Assembly: GCF_008831285.2 (NCBI RefSeq)
Contig: NC_045149.1
Span: 13,852,629 to 13,916,628 of the forward strand
Reading direction: 5' to 3'
Length of the DNA: 64,000 nt
From: Nymphaea colorata
Taxonomy: Eukaryota; Streptophyta; Magnoliopsida; Nymphaeales; Nymphaeaceae
Shown here: positions 34,397 to 45,567 of the stretch, in pieces
Layout: every line of letters starts with the position of its first letter
How positions within the stretch are numbered: the first letter of the stretch is position 1
Notes under the pieces: model-generated
Databases searched by the model: none
Told to the model about the DNA's origin: nothing
The model's input: only the letters and a program-made list of their open reading frames with translations
Position numbers and translations under genes: made by a program

Positions 34397-35392
34397 ACGT
34401 AGAATAGAAATAAATTACAAAAGGGAAACATGATTTCAAGTATGTACTTAATTTATTGAACAGAGCTGTTAATGTAGTGAACTGAGATTGAAGATCCTAG
34501 GTTCGATTTCATGGTGTTTGGCAGTTTAGGTTGTTGTCTTTCCTCCTATCTATCCGCTGCTAGCTTTTGTAGTCATTATAAGAATAAAAAAACATCCTCA
34601 TTTTTACTTAATGTTAGGTAAAAGAGGTACAGTGAAATTAATTGTTCAATAACTGGATCTGCATCTCTGTTTGGATTGACATCATTATGTCTTTGCGCAA
34701 ATACCTGCCATGTTCGGGCCCACAAGTAGTAAATATATGCATATATTGCTGCCCTTCAAATCCTATATACAAGACTTGATACATTACGGTTGTAATCACC
34801 CATAATTTTTCAAAAATCTATATAGCGGTTTTGAACATTTTATGATAACTTTTTACTACAACCTTTAAAAATATTCAGCTTCAAACACTTCAATTTCTCT
34901 TAATTCTAGTCAATTTTTGCTTTTATTTAACTATCAATGAAATTTGGGATTTATTTGGATCTAATTTCAGACTTTGAACATAAATCCCAATCTCAATTTA
35001 GACATATTTTGTAATTCAAACGGGTTCTGGATCAAAAACTCATATAGAAGCCTAAAACAAATCCCTAGATCTAAATTAGGATCCAAAACTCAACTCCATA
35101 TCCAAAACAGAGCCTACGTCCAAATCCCAGCTACATGTAAGAAAAAGAGCTCTAGATCCAAATCTGGATCCAAATATGATTACTAGATCTAAAATAGATG
35201 CCTACATCCAAACCAGATCCAAGTTATAGATCTAGATCCAAAATAGTTCCATATCTAAATCCAAATTCTGGAGCCGCAACAGAACTTTAAATCTAGACCT
35301 AATCCAAACCTAAGATCCAAAATCTAGATCCATATTCTTGATCAGTTCTAAATTCATAATTTAAATCCAAATTTAAATCCAATTCCATGTTT

Positions 35393-35803
35393 TTACACTG
35401 TGGGGGACTTTGGAGAGCCAATGTAGGGCCAGTGAAGAATTGAAGCAGTAGATTGATGGTCGAGGAAATAGCCCCGACGCCAATAAAATGGTCCGACCAC
35501 CGCTGCCACCCAGTACGATCGACTAGAAGGCATGGAACTGAAGAGCATGTTGATAAAATCATTCCCAACTTGATCGTTGAAGAATACTTGGATTTCTAGC
35601 TTCTCTCCTTCACCACTTGCTAGCAGCCCCCTAGCTTTTAATGCCATGGCATCCACAATTGTTTGCATTATATAAAATGTGTTAGGTCCAATGGGGCAGC
35701 CAAGATCCGCAATTCGGATAGTGCCGGCACAAATCGGGACATTATCAAATTTCACAACAATAACTTCATGCACCTTATTTTTCACACTCAAAATCTTGCT
35801 TTC
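35393..35803 (-). pseudogene. SABATH methyltransferase exon, copy 2
   Basis: Canonical AG acceptor at 35804-35805, then an open frame containing KVHEVIVVKF, motif I (IADLGCPIGPNT, Pro in place of Ala or Ser), EIQVFFNDQVGNDFINMLFS and YWVAAVVGPFYW. These align with the SABATH segment that runs from exon 2 to the FYGRLF motif. After GPFYW the family sequence continues only in another frame (GLFPRPSI, then LALHWLSKVP), so an ancestral indel disrupts it. Exon 1, with the SYAxNS substrate/SAM motif, and all later exons (lid and C-terminus of the roughly 370-residue enzyme) are absent. Methyl transfer is not possible from this fragment. Confidence 0.88.
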
Positions 35804-37149
35804 CTACAAATTATGAGTAGAATATCGTCAGGATCAGTTTTATCATATTTTGTTAATAAATATTTTTGGTGTTCATGAAGGTCGTCTGAATGCAACTTAT
35901 AAATATCAAGCAGGAACCAGAATTATCAAGATATATATAGCAAGGCACTACGACCAACTTTATCCGCTTTTTCAAATATTCACATATTCAGATTCGAATA
36001 CAAACAACCAAAAGTCATATATGAATCCAAAATCTGATTTCACAATTTGAATATGATCAGAATGCCATTTTTGCATTCACATCCGAATTGTGAACCAAAT
36101 CTGGCCAGTTTTCAAAATGTAAGAGCTTTATATATAGGACATTTACAATCTGATCTGAATTTGATTGGATATTTATGTAAATCTGAATCCGAATGTGATA
36201 GGATATCAGTTCTTAAATCCGAATACGATCTGATTTCTTAATAAAATATTAATATTTTTTCCATATCTGATTTTTTGCAGAATGGTTTGGTTGGTCAGAT
36301 ACTTGATTCAAATCAAAAGTATTAATGTTAATCCTATTGATAAAGAGAAAGGTGAAGTAGCACCCGTGCTATACTAGCTAGGTGGCAACGTAGGGTCACA
36401 AAACAAGTCTAGCCAGCTGGAGCTCAACTCAAGCTCATTCGTCAAAACCAGATTCAAACTCAACTCGTTTATTAATGAGTGGAGCTCGAGTCCAAATATA
36501 TGCTTGAAATATTGATGTTGATTGGCTGTAGATGTCGTGTGGACTTGGAGCATGTTGAAATTTCTATAATTTGCTACACAAAGAGGTGGTGATACCAATT
36601 GATGTTGAATTATATTGTTCCGTGAGGCAAATGTTTTTCTCTAATATAATCTTAAAACAGATATAAACCAACACAGTAATCTCAAAGTATCAAATGTTTC
36701 TCAACATAAACAGTCTACCAAAAAAACAGTAAGAATGAGGTCAATTTTAAACAGATCTGCTACATAAACAGGGTTGAGGTCATTCGGTTATGACAATGGG
36801 ATAGAAAGTAAAATGTGGGAGGAGAAACAAGTCACTTCACTCCGTTTCTGCAGTTTGCTCTCATGTCTCTTTTGCATAAAGCATAAGATAAATTAAAACC
36901 AAGGTACACAAGAAACAAGCACAAGATTAAAAATAATAATTTAGATTGAAGGCCATTTTGGGGAACTCGAATCCGATAAAACAGATCAGACTCTGGTGGC
37001 CATACTACGTATTAACTCACTATACAGAGCGAAGACTTGGTAAGTCGTCATTGATTTCACCGAATCATTCTTGAATTCCATCTTCTCTATGTTACTGTTG
37101 AGAAGTATCTAAGTCAATAAATATCGACCCATTCCTTAGTTCTTGTTTC

Positions 37150-37155
37150 TATAAA
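37150..37155 (+). promoter_or_regulatory. TATA box upstream of small ORF (unit 2)
   Basis: TATAAA lies 58 bp before the ATG of the small signal-peptide frame, followed by a pyrimidine-rich CTCTCTCTCGCGCGC leader. The same box is at 33395 (unit 1), 48330 (unit 5), 55786 (unit 7) and 59546 (unit 8), and is deleted in units 3, 4 and 6. Spacing suits a plant core promoter; use is unproven. Confidence 0.4.
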
Positions 37156-37212
37156 TCATATGCAATCTCTAGCTTCCCAATCATCCTCACCCACTGTCTC
37201 TCTCTCGCGCGC

Positions 37213-37572
37213 ATGGGCTATAACATGAAGAGGTTCATATTGGCAGTAGCCATCTTCTTTGCTGTTTTGGGAGTCTTTTATGTCCAAAAGTTACTAAATC
37301 TGTGTTTTCCTTTGGCAAGAGTTGTTACGAAAGCTTCTGATGTTTCTTTCCTCTATATTGCTTGCAGTCGTTGTGAGCTTGCGGCCATGCCCTGGCGTTA
37401 CTGCATATCCTCTGCGTTTCAACTGTATCCACAGCATGGAACTGCCACAACACAATCTGTCCCGTGCAGGTCGCTAAGGACCAGCGGTCTGAAAGAAGTA
37501 GCCAGAAAGTTTTACTGTCCGAATACGGAAGACTGGTTGACGGTGATTGTAATAAATAAACTTGTGATATGA
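37213..37572 (+). CDS. Small ORF with signal-peptide-like N-terminus (unit 2 representative)
   Basis: I do not recognise this protein. The N-terminus MGYNMKRFILAVAIFFAVLG has two basic residues followed by a hydrophobic core, as in a secretory signal peptide or single membrane anchor. The rest is not obviously conserved in type. In unit 2 the frame runs 119 codons because a TGA at codon 85 is TGC. The other units give 84 codons (33458, 40919, 44629, 48393, 52085, 55849) and unit 8 gives 87 through a frameshift. A pyrimidine-rich TTGCTTGCAG at about 37358-37367 looks like a splice acceptor, so the true product may be spliced, but no good donor was found. It may be a remnant first exon of a small secreted-protein gene rather than a working gene. 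Confidence 0.3.
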   Translation: MGYNMKRFILAVAIFFAVLGVFYVQKLLNLCFPLARVVTKASDVSFLYIACSRCELAAMPWRYCISSAFQLYPQHGTATTQSVPCRSLRTSGLKEVARKFYCPNTEDWLTVIVINKLVI

Positions 37573-37817
37573 TTTTGAATTGGATATTCTTTTCTCTGCT
37601 GGCTGGTAAGGCCTCTGTTAAAGAATCAATTCATGTGGCTAAAGATGATCATCCGCATAAGTTGGGGAAATCAGAAGATGATAAGGTGCAATCAATTGCC
37701 AAAAAATCAGGAGTGGATGAAGAAGAGGAGGTTGACGTCCAAATCTCTTTATCTATGGAAAGAGATAAAATAAAAAGCGATATTTTGAAGAAAACAAGTT
37801 GTATATCAGCTCCATGA
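37569..37817 (+). CDS. Small charged ORF (unit 2 representative)
   Basis: 82 codons, starting four bases before the end of the preceding frame in this unit. The product is highly charged (KLGKSEDDKVQSIAKKSG, DEEEEVDVQ) with a hydrophobic start. It matches no family I know. It is intact in units 2-7, frameshifted in unit 1 by an inserted T and in unit 8 by a one-base loss near its end. Copies are so similar that conservation mainly reflects recent duplication. It may be a 3' exon belonging with the upstream small ORF. Confidence 0.25.
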   Translation: MILNWIFFSLLAGKASVKESIHVAKDDHPHKLGKSEDDKVQSIAKKSGVDEEEEVDVQISLSMERDKIKSDILKKTSCISAP

Positions 37818-38153
37818 TTTTAGGAGTTCAATATTGTGTTTTGTATTCTTTAAATAGTGGAACCTCTATCTCTCGTTACATGTTGAAAAGAGAGTAGAAA
37901 GACTTTGAGAACGTAGGTGATTTCAGCACCGAACGTAGGTGACAGTTTTTCATCTTGCTGTCAAAGTGGTAATTGCTTCTTCTTCTTTTTTTTTTTTCTC
38001 CCAACTGTTCATGCTGAACTGTGCTTACTCAACTTGAGATCAGCTTCTTTGTGCTCATAGAACCTAGCGGTCTTCACCAGAATTTATGGGGTTATGAAAC
38101 GGGGATTGGAAGGAATAAGCATCCACGAACTGTTGGGAAATTTCCAGGTTTAG

Positions 38154-41100
38154 ACATAGAATAGAAATAAATTAGAAAAGGGAAACATGATTTCAAGTAT
38201 GTACTTAATTTATTGAACAGAGCTGTTAATGTAGTGAACTGAGATTGAAGATCCTAGGTTCGATTTCATGGTGTTTGGCAGTTTAGGTTGTTGTCTTTCC
38301 TCCTGTCTATCCGCTGCTAGCTTTTGTAGTCATTATAAGAATAAAAAAACAGCCTCATTTTTACTTAATGTTAGGTAAAAGAGGTACAGTGAAATTAATT
38401 GTTCAATAACTGGATCTGCGTCTCTGTTTGGATTGACATCATTATGTCTTTGCGCAAATACCTGCCATGTTCTGGCACACAAGTAGTAAATATATGCATA
38501 TATTGCTGCCCTTCAAATCCTATATACAAGACTTGATACATTACGGTTGTAATCACCCTTAATTTTTCAAAAATTTATATAGCGGTTTTGAACATTTTAT
38601 GATAACTTTTTACTACAACCTTTAAAAATATTCAGCTTCAAACAATTCAATTTCTCTTAATTCTAGTCAATTTTTGCTTTTATTTAACTATCAATGAAAT
38701 TTGGGATTTATTTGGATCTAATTTCAGACTTTGAACATAAATCCCAATCTCAATTTAGACATATTTTATAATTCAAACGGGATCTGGATCAAAAACTCAT
38801 ATAGAAGCCTAAAACAAATCCCTAGATCTAAATTAGGATCCAAAACTCAACTCCATATCCAAAACAGAGCCTAGATCCAAATCCCAGGTACATGTAAGAA
38901 AAAGAGCTCTAGATCCAAATCTGGATCCAAATATGATTACTAGATCTAAAATAGATGCCTACATCCAAACCCGATCCAAGTTATAGATCTAGATCCAAAA
39001 TAGTTCCATATCTAAATCCAAATGCTGGAGCCGCAACAGAACTTTAAATCTAGACCTAATCCAAACCTAAGATCCAAAATCTAGATCCATGTTCTTGATC
39101 AGTTCTAAATTCATAATTTAAATCCAAATTTAAATCCAATTCCATGTTTTTACATTGTGGGGGACTTTGGAGAGCCAATGTAGGGCCAGTGAAGAATTGA
39201 AGCAGTAGATTGATGGTCGAGGAAATAGCCCCGACGCCAATAAAATGGTCTGACCACCGCTGCCACCCAGTACGATCGACTAGAAGGCATGGAACTGAAG
39301 AGCATGTTGATAAAATCATTCCCAACTTGATCGTTGAAGAATACTTGGATTTCTAGCTTCTCTCCTTCACCACTTGCTAGCAGCCCCCTAGCTTTTAAAG
39401 CCATGGCATCCACAATTGTTTGCATTATATAAAATGTGTTAGGTCCAATGGCGCAGCCAAGATCCGCAATTCGGATAGTGCCGGCACAAATCGGGACATT
39501 ATCAAATTTCACAACAATAACTTCATGCACCTTATTTTTCACACTCAAAATCCTGCTTTCCTACAAATTATGAGTAGGAATATCGTCAGGATCAGTTTTA
39601 TCATATTTTGTTAATAAATATTTTTGGCGTTCATGAAGGTCGTTTGAATGCAACTTATAAATATCAAGCAGGAACCAGAATTATCAAGATATATATAGCA
39701 AGGCACTACGACCAACTTTATCCGCTTTTTCAAATATTCACATATTCAGATTCGAATACAAACAACCAAAAGTCATATATGAATCCAAAATCTGATTTCA
39801 CAATTTGAATATGATCAGAATGCCATTTTTGCATTCACATCCGAATTGTGAACCAAATCTGGCAAGTTTTCAAAATGTAAGAGCATTATATATAGGACAT
39901 TTACAATCTGATCTGAATTTGATTGGATAATTATGTAAATCTGAATCCGAATGTGACAGGATATCAGTTCTTAAATCCGAATACGATCGGATTTCTTAAT
40001 CAAATATTAATATTTTTCCCATATCTGATTTTTTGCAGAATGGTTTGGTTGGTCAGATACTTGATTCAAATCAAAAGTATTAATGTTAATCCTATTGATA
40101 AAGAGAAAAGTGAAGTAGCACCCGTGCTATACTAGCTAGGTGGCAATGTAGGGTCACAAAACAAGTCTAGCCAGCTCGAGCTCAACTCAAGCTCATTCGT
40201 CAAAACCAGATTCAAACTCAACTCGTTTATTAATGAGTGGAGCTCGAGTCCAAATATATGCTTGAAATATTGATGTTGATTGGCTGTAGATGTCGTGTGG
40301 ACTTGGAGCATGTTGAAATTTCTATAATTTGCTACACAAAGAGGTGGTGATACCAATTGATGTTGAATTATATTGTTCCGTGAGGCAAATGTTTTTCTCT
40401 AATATAATATTAAAACAGATATAAACCAACACAGTAATCTCAAAGTATCAAATGTTTCTCAACATAAACAGTCTACCAAAAAAAACAGTAAGAATGAGGT
40501 CAATATTAAACAGATCTGCTACATAAACAGGTTTGAGGTCATTCGGTTATGACAATGGGATAGAAAGTAAAATGTGGGAGGAGAAACAAGTCACTTCACT
40601 CCGTTTCTGCAGTTTGCTCTCATGTCTCTTTTGCATAAAGCATAAGATAAATTAAAACCAAGGTACACAAGAAACAAGCACAAGATTAAAAATAATAATT
40701 TAGATTGAAGGCCATTTTGGGGAACTGGAATCCGATAAAACAGATCAGACTCTGGTGGCCATACTACGTATTAACTCACTATACAGAGCGAAGACTTGGT
40801 AAGTCGTCATTGATTTCACCGAATCATTCTTGAATTCCATCTTCTCTATGTTACTGTTGAGAAGTATCTAAGTCAATAAATATCGACCCATTCCACCCAC
40901 TGTCTCTCTCTCTCGCGCATGGGCTATAACATGAAGAGGTTCATATTGGCAGTAGCCATCTTCTTTGCTGTTTTGGGAGTCTTTTATGTCCAAAAGTTAC
41001 TAAATCTGTGTTTTCCTTTGGCAAGAGTTGTTACGAAAGCTTCTGATGTTTCTTTCCTCTATATTGCTTGCAGTCGTCGTGAGCTTACGGCCATGCCCTG

Positions 41101-41857
41101 GCGTTACTGCATATCCTCTACGTTTCAACTGTATCCACAACATGGAACTGCCACAACACAATCTGTCCCGTGAAGGTCGCTAAGGACCAGCGGTCTGAAA
41201 GAAGTAGCCAGAAAGTTTTACTGTCCGAATATGGAAGACTGGTTGACGGTGATTGTAATAAATAAACTTGTGATATGATTTTGAATTGGATATTCTTTTC
41301 TCTGCTGGCTGGTAAGGCCTCTGTTAAAGAATCAATTCATGTGGCTAAAGATGATCATCCGCATAAGTTGGGGAAATCAGAAGATGATAAGGTGCAATCA
41401 ATTGCCAAAAAATCAGGAGTGGATGAAGAAGAGGAGGTTGACGTCCAAATCTCTTTATCTATGGAAAGAGATAAAATAAAAAGCGATATTTTGAAGAAAA
41501 CAAGTTGTATATCAGCTCCATGATTTTAGGAGTTCAAGATTGTGTTTTGTATTCTTTAAATAGTGGAACCTCTATCTCTCGTTACATGTTGAAAGGAGAG
41601 TAGAAAGACTTTGAGAACATAGGTGATTTCAGCACCGAACGTAGGTGACAGTTTTTCATCTTGCTGTCAAAGTGGTAGTTGCTTCTTCTACTTTTTTTTT
41701 TCTCCCAACTGTTCATGCTGAACTGTGCTTACTCAACTTGAGATCTGCTTCTTTGTGCTCACAGAACCTAGCGGTCTTCACCAGAATTTATGGGGTTATG
41801 AAACCGGGATCGGAAGGAATAAGCATCCACGAACTGTTGGGAAATTTCCAGGTTTAG
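38154..41857. repeat. SABATH array unit 3
   Basis: 3704 bp. SABATH exon 39150-39560, small frames 40919-41173 and 41275-41523. A 53-bp deletion just before the small-frame ATG removes the TATA box. The second half of this unit is virtually the same as that of unit 4. Confidence 0.97.
39150..39560 (-). pseudogene. SABATH methyltransferase exon, copy 3
   Basis: Same exon and same internal frameshift as copy 2. Motif I is IADLGCAIGPNT. It ends SPKSPTM in the shifted frame where most copies have SPKSPTV. A Val-Arg-Pro change occurs just before FYW. Confidence 0.88.
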
Positions 41858-44800
41858 ACGTAGAATAGAAATAAAATTCAAAAGGGAAACATGATTTCAA
41901 GTATGTACTTAATTTATTGAACAGAGCTGTTAATGTAGTGAACTGAGATTGAAGATCCTAGGTTCGATTTCATGGTGTTTGGCAGTTTAGGTTGTTGTCT
42001 TTCCTCCTGTCTATCCGCTGCTAGCTTTTGTAGTCATTATAAGAATAAACAAACAGCCTCATTTTTACTTAATCTTAGGTAAAAGAGGTACACTGAAATT
42101 AATTGTTCAATAACTGGATCTGCATCTCTGTTTGGATTGACATCATTATGTCTTTGCGCAAATACCTGCCATGTTCTGGCCCACAAGTAGTAAATATATG
42201 CATATATTGCTGCCCTTCAAATCCTATATACAAGACTTGATACATTACGGTTGTAATCACCATTAATTTTTCAAAAATCTATGTAGCGGTTTTGAACATT
42301 TTATGATAACTTTTTACTACAACCTTTAAAAATATTCAGCTTCAAACACTTCAATTTCTCTTAATTCTAGTCAATTTTTGCTTTTATTTAACTATCAATG
42401 AAATTTGGGATTTATTTGGATCTAATTTCAGACTTTGAACATAAATTCCAATCTCAATTTAGACATATTTTATAATTCAAACGGGATCTGGTTCAAAAAC
42501 TCATATAGAAGCCTAAAACAAATCCCTAGATCTAAATTAGGATCCAAAACTCAACTCCATATCCAAAACAGAGCCTAGATCCAAATCGCAGCTACATGTA
42601 AGAAAAAGAGCTCTAGATCCAAATCTGGATCCAAATATGATTACTAGATCTAAAATAGATGCCTACATCCAAACCAGATCCAAGTTATAGATCTAGATCC
42701 AAAATAGTTCCATATCTAAATCCAAATGCTAAAATTGGAGCCACAACAGAACTTTAAATCTAGACCTAATCCAAACCTAAGATCCAAAATCTAGATCCAT
42801 ATTCTTGATCAGTTCTAAATTCATAATTTAAATCCAAATTTAAATCCAATTCCATGTTTTTACACTGTGGGGGACTTTGGAGAGCCAATGTAGGGCCAGT
42901 GAAGAATTGAAGCAGTAGATTGATGGTCGAGGAAATAGCCCCGATGCCAATAAAATGGTCCGACCACCGCTGCCACCCAGTACGATCGACTAGACGGCAT
43001 GGAACTGAAGAGCATATTGATCAAATCATTCCCAACTTGATCGTTGAAGAATACTTGGATTTCTAGCTTCTCTCCTTCACCACTTGGTAGCAGCCCCCTA
43101 GCTTTTAATGCCATGGCATCCACAATTGTTTGCGTTATATAAAATGTGTTAGGTCCAATGGCGCAGCCAAGATCCGCAATTCGGATTGTGCCGGCACAAA
43201 TCGGGACATTATCAAATTTCACAACAATAACTTCATGCACCTTATTTTTCACACTCAAAATCCTGCTTTCCTACAAATTATGAGTAGGAATATCGTCAGG
43301 ATCGGTTTTATCATATTTTGTTAATAAATATTTTTGGTGTTCGTGAAGGTCTTCTGAATGCAACTTATAAATATCAAGCAGGAACCAGAATTATCAAGAT
43401 ATATATAGCAAGGCACTACGACCAACTTTATCCGCTTTTTCAAATATTCACATATTCAGATTCGAATACAAACAACCAAAAGTCATATATGAATCCAAAA
43501 TCTGATTTCACAATTTGAATATGATCAGAATGCCATTTTTGCATTCACATCCGAATTGTGAACCAAATCTGGCAAGTTTTCAAAATGTAAGAGCATTATA
43601 TATAGGACATTTACAATCTGATCTGAATTTGATTGGATAATTATGTAAATCTGAATCCGAATGTGACAGGATATCAGTTCTTAAATCCGAATACGATCGG
43701 ATTTCTTAATCAAATATTAATATTTTTCCCATATCTGATTTTTTGCAGAATGGTTTGGTTGGTCAGATACTTGATTCAAATCAAAAGTATTAATGTTAAT
43801 CCTATTGATAAAGAGAAAGGTGAAGTAGCACCCGTGCTATACTAGCTAGGTGGCAATGTAGGGTCACAAAACAAGTCTAGCCAGCTCGAGCTCAACTCAA
43901 GCTCATTCGTCAAAACCAGATTCAAACTCAACTCGTTTATTAATGAGTGGAGCTCGAGTCCAAATATATGCTTGAAATATTGATGTTGATTGGCTGTAGA
44001 TGTCGTGTGGACTTGGAGCATGTTGAAATTTCTATAATTTGCTACACAAAGAGGTGGTGATACCAATTGATGTTGAATTATATTGTTCCGTGAGGCAAAT
44101 GTTTTTCTCTAATATAATATTAAAACAGATATAAACCAACACAGTAATCTCAAAGTATCAAATGTTTCTCAACATAAACAGTCTACCAAAAAAAACAGTA
44201 AGAATGAGGTCAATATTAAACAGATCTGCTACATAAACAGGTTTGAGGTCATTCGGTTATGACAATGGGATAGAAAGTAAAATGTGGGAGGAGAAACAAG
44301 TCACTTCACTCCGTTTCTGCAGTTTGCTCTCATGTCTCTTTTGCATAAAGCATAAGATAAATTAAAACCAAGGTACACAAGAAACAAGCACAAGATTAAA
44401 AATAATAATTTAGATTGAAGGCCATTTTGGGGAACTCGAATCCGATAAAACAGATCAGACTCTGGTGGCCATACTACGTATTAACTCACTATACAGAGCG
44501 AAGACTTGGTAAGTCGTCATTGATTTCACCGAATCATTCTTGAATTCCATCTTCTCTATGTTACTGTTGAGAAGTATCTAAGTCAATAAATATCGACCCA
44601 TTCCACCCACTGTCTCTCTCTCTCGCGCATGGGCTATAACATGAAGAGGTTCATATTGGCAGTAGCCATCTTCTTTGCTGTTTTGGGAGTCTTTTATGTC
44701 CAAAAGTTACTAAATCTGTGTTTTCCTTTGGCAAGAGTTGTTACGAAAGCTTCTGATGTTTCTTTCCTCTATATTGCTTGCAGTCGTCGTGAGCTTACGG

Positions 44801-45567
44801 CCATGCCCTGGCGTTACTGCATATCCTCTACGTTTCAACTGTATCCACAACATGGAACTGCCACAACACAATCTGTCCCGTGAAGGTCGCTAAGGACCAG
44901 CGGTCTGAAAGAAGTAGCCAGAAAGTTTTACTGTCCGAATATGGAAGACTGGTTGACGGTGATTGTAATAAATAAACTTGTGATATGATTTTGAATTGGA
45001 TATTCTTTTCTCTGCTGGCTGGTAAGGCCTCTGTTAAAGAATCAATTCATGTGGCTAAAGATGATCATCCGCATAAGTTGGGGAAATCAGAAGATGATAA
45101 GGTGCAATCAATTGCCAAAAAATCAGGAGTGGATGAAGAAGAGGAGGTTGACGTCCAAATCTCTTTATCTATGGAAAGAGATAAAATAAAAAGCGATATT
45201 TTGAAGAAAACAAGTTGTATATCAGCTCCATGATTTTAGGAGTTCAAGATTGTGTTTTGTATTCTTTAAATAGTGGAACCTCTATCTCTCGTTACATGTT
45301 GAAAGGAGAGTAGAAAGACTTTGAGAACATAGGTGATTTCAGCACCGAACGTAGGTGACAGTTTTTCATCTTGCTGTCAAAGTGGTAGTTGCTTCTTCTA
45401 CTTTTTTTTTTCTCCCAACTGTTCATGCTGAACTGTGCTTACTCAACTTGAGATCTGCTTCTTTGTGCTCACAGAACCTAGCGGTCTTCACCAGAATTTA
45501 TGGGGTTATGAAACCGGGATCGGAAGGAATAAGCATCCACGAACTGTTGGGAAATTTCCAGGTTTAG
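41858..45567. repeat. SABATH array unit 4
   Basis: 3710 bp. SABATH exon 42860-43270, small frames 44629-44883 and 44985-45233. It shares the 53-bp TATA deletion with units 3 and 6, and an AAAATT insertion near 42730 with units 5 and 7 (AAAACT in unit 8). Confidence 0.97.
42860..43270 (-). pseudogene. SABATH methyltransferase exon, copy 4
   Basis: Same exon and shared frameshift. It differs from copy 2 by GLLPSGEG (Pro for Ala), NDLINML (Leu for Phe), FYWHRG and a Thr in place of Met in the helix after motif I. Confidence 0.88.

Larger units (their letters stand above)
34397..38153. repeat. SABATH array unit 2
   Basis: 3757 bp. SABATH exon 35393-35803, TATA 37150-37155, small frames 37213-37572 and 37569-37817. 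In this unit the TGA ending the first small frame in other units reads TGC, extending it to 119 codons. Confidence 0.97.

Noticed and set aside
41645-41857. 70-codon frame near unit ends (also 45355-45567 and, at 77 codons, 56553-56786)
   Set aside because: It is open only in units with a particular poly-T length, which indicates chance rather than coding.
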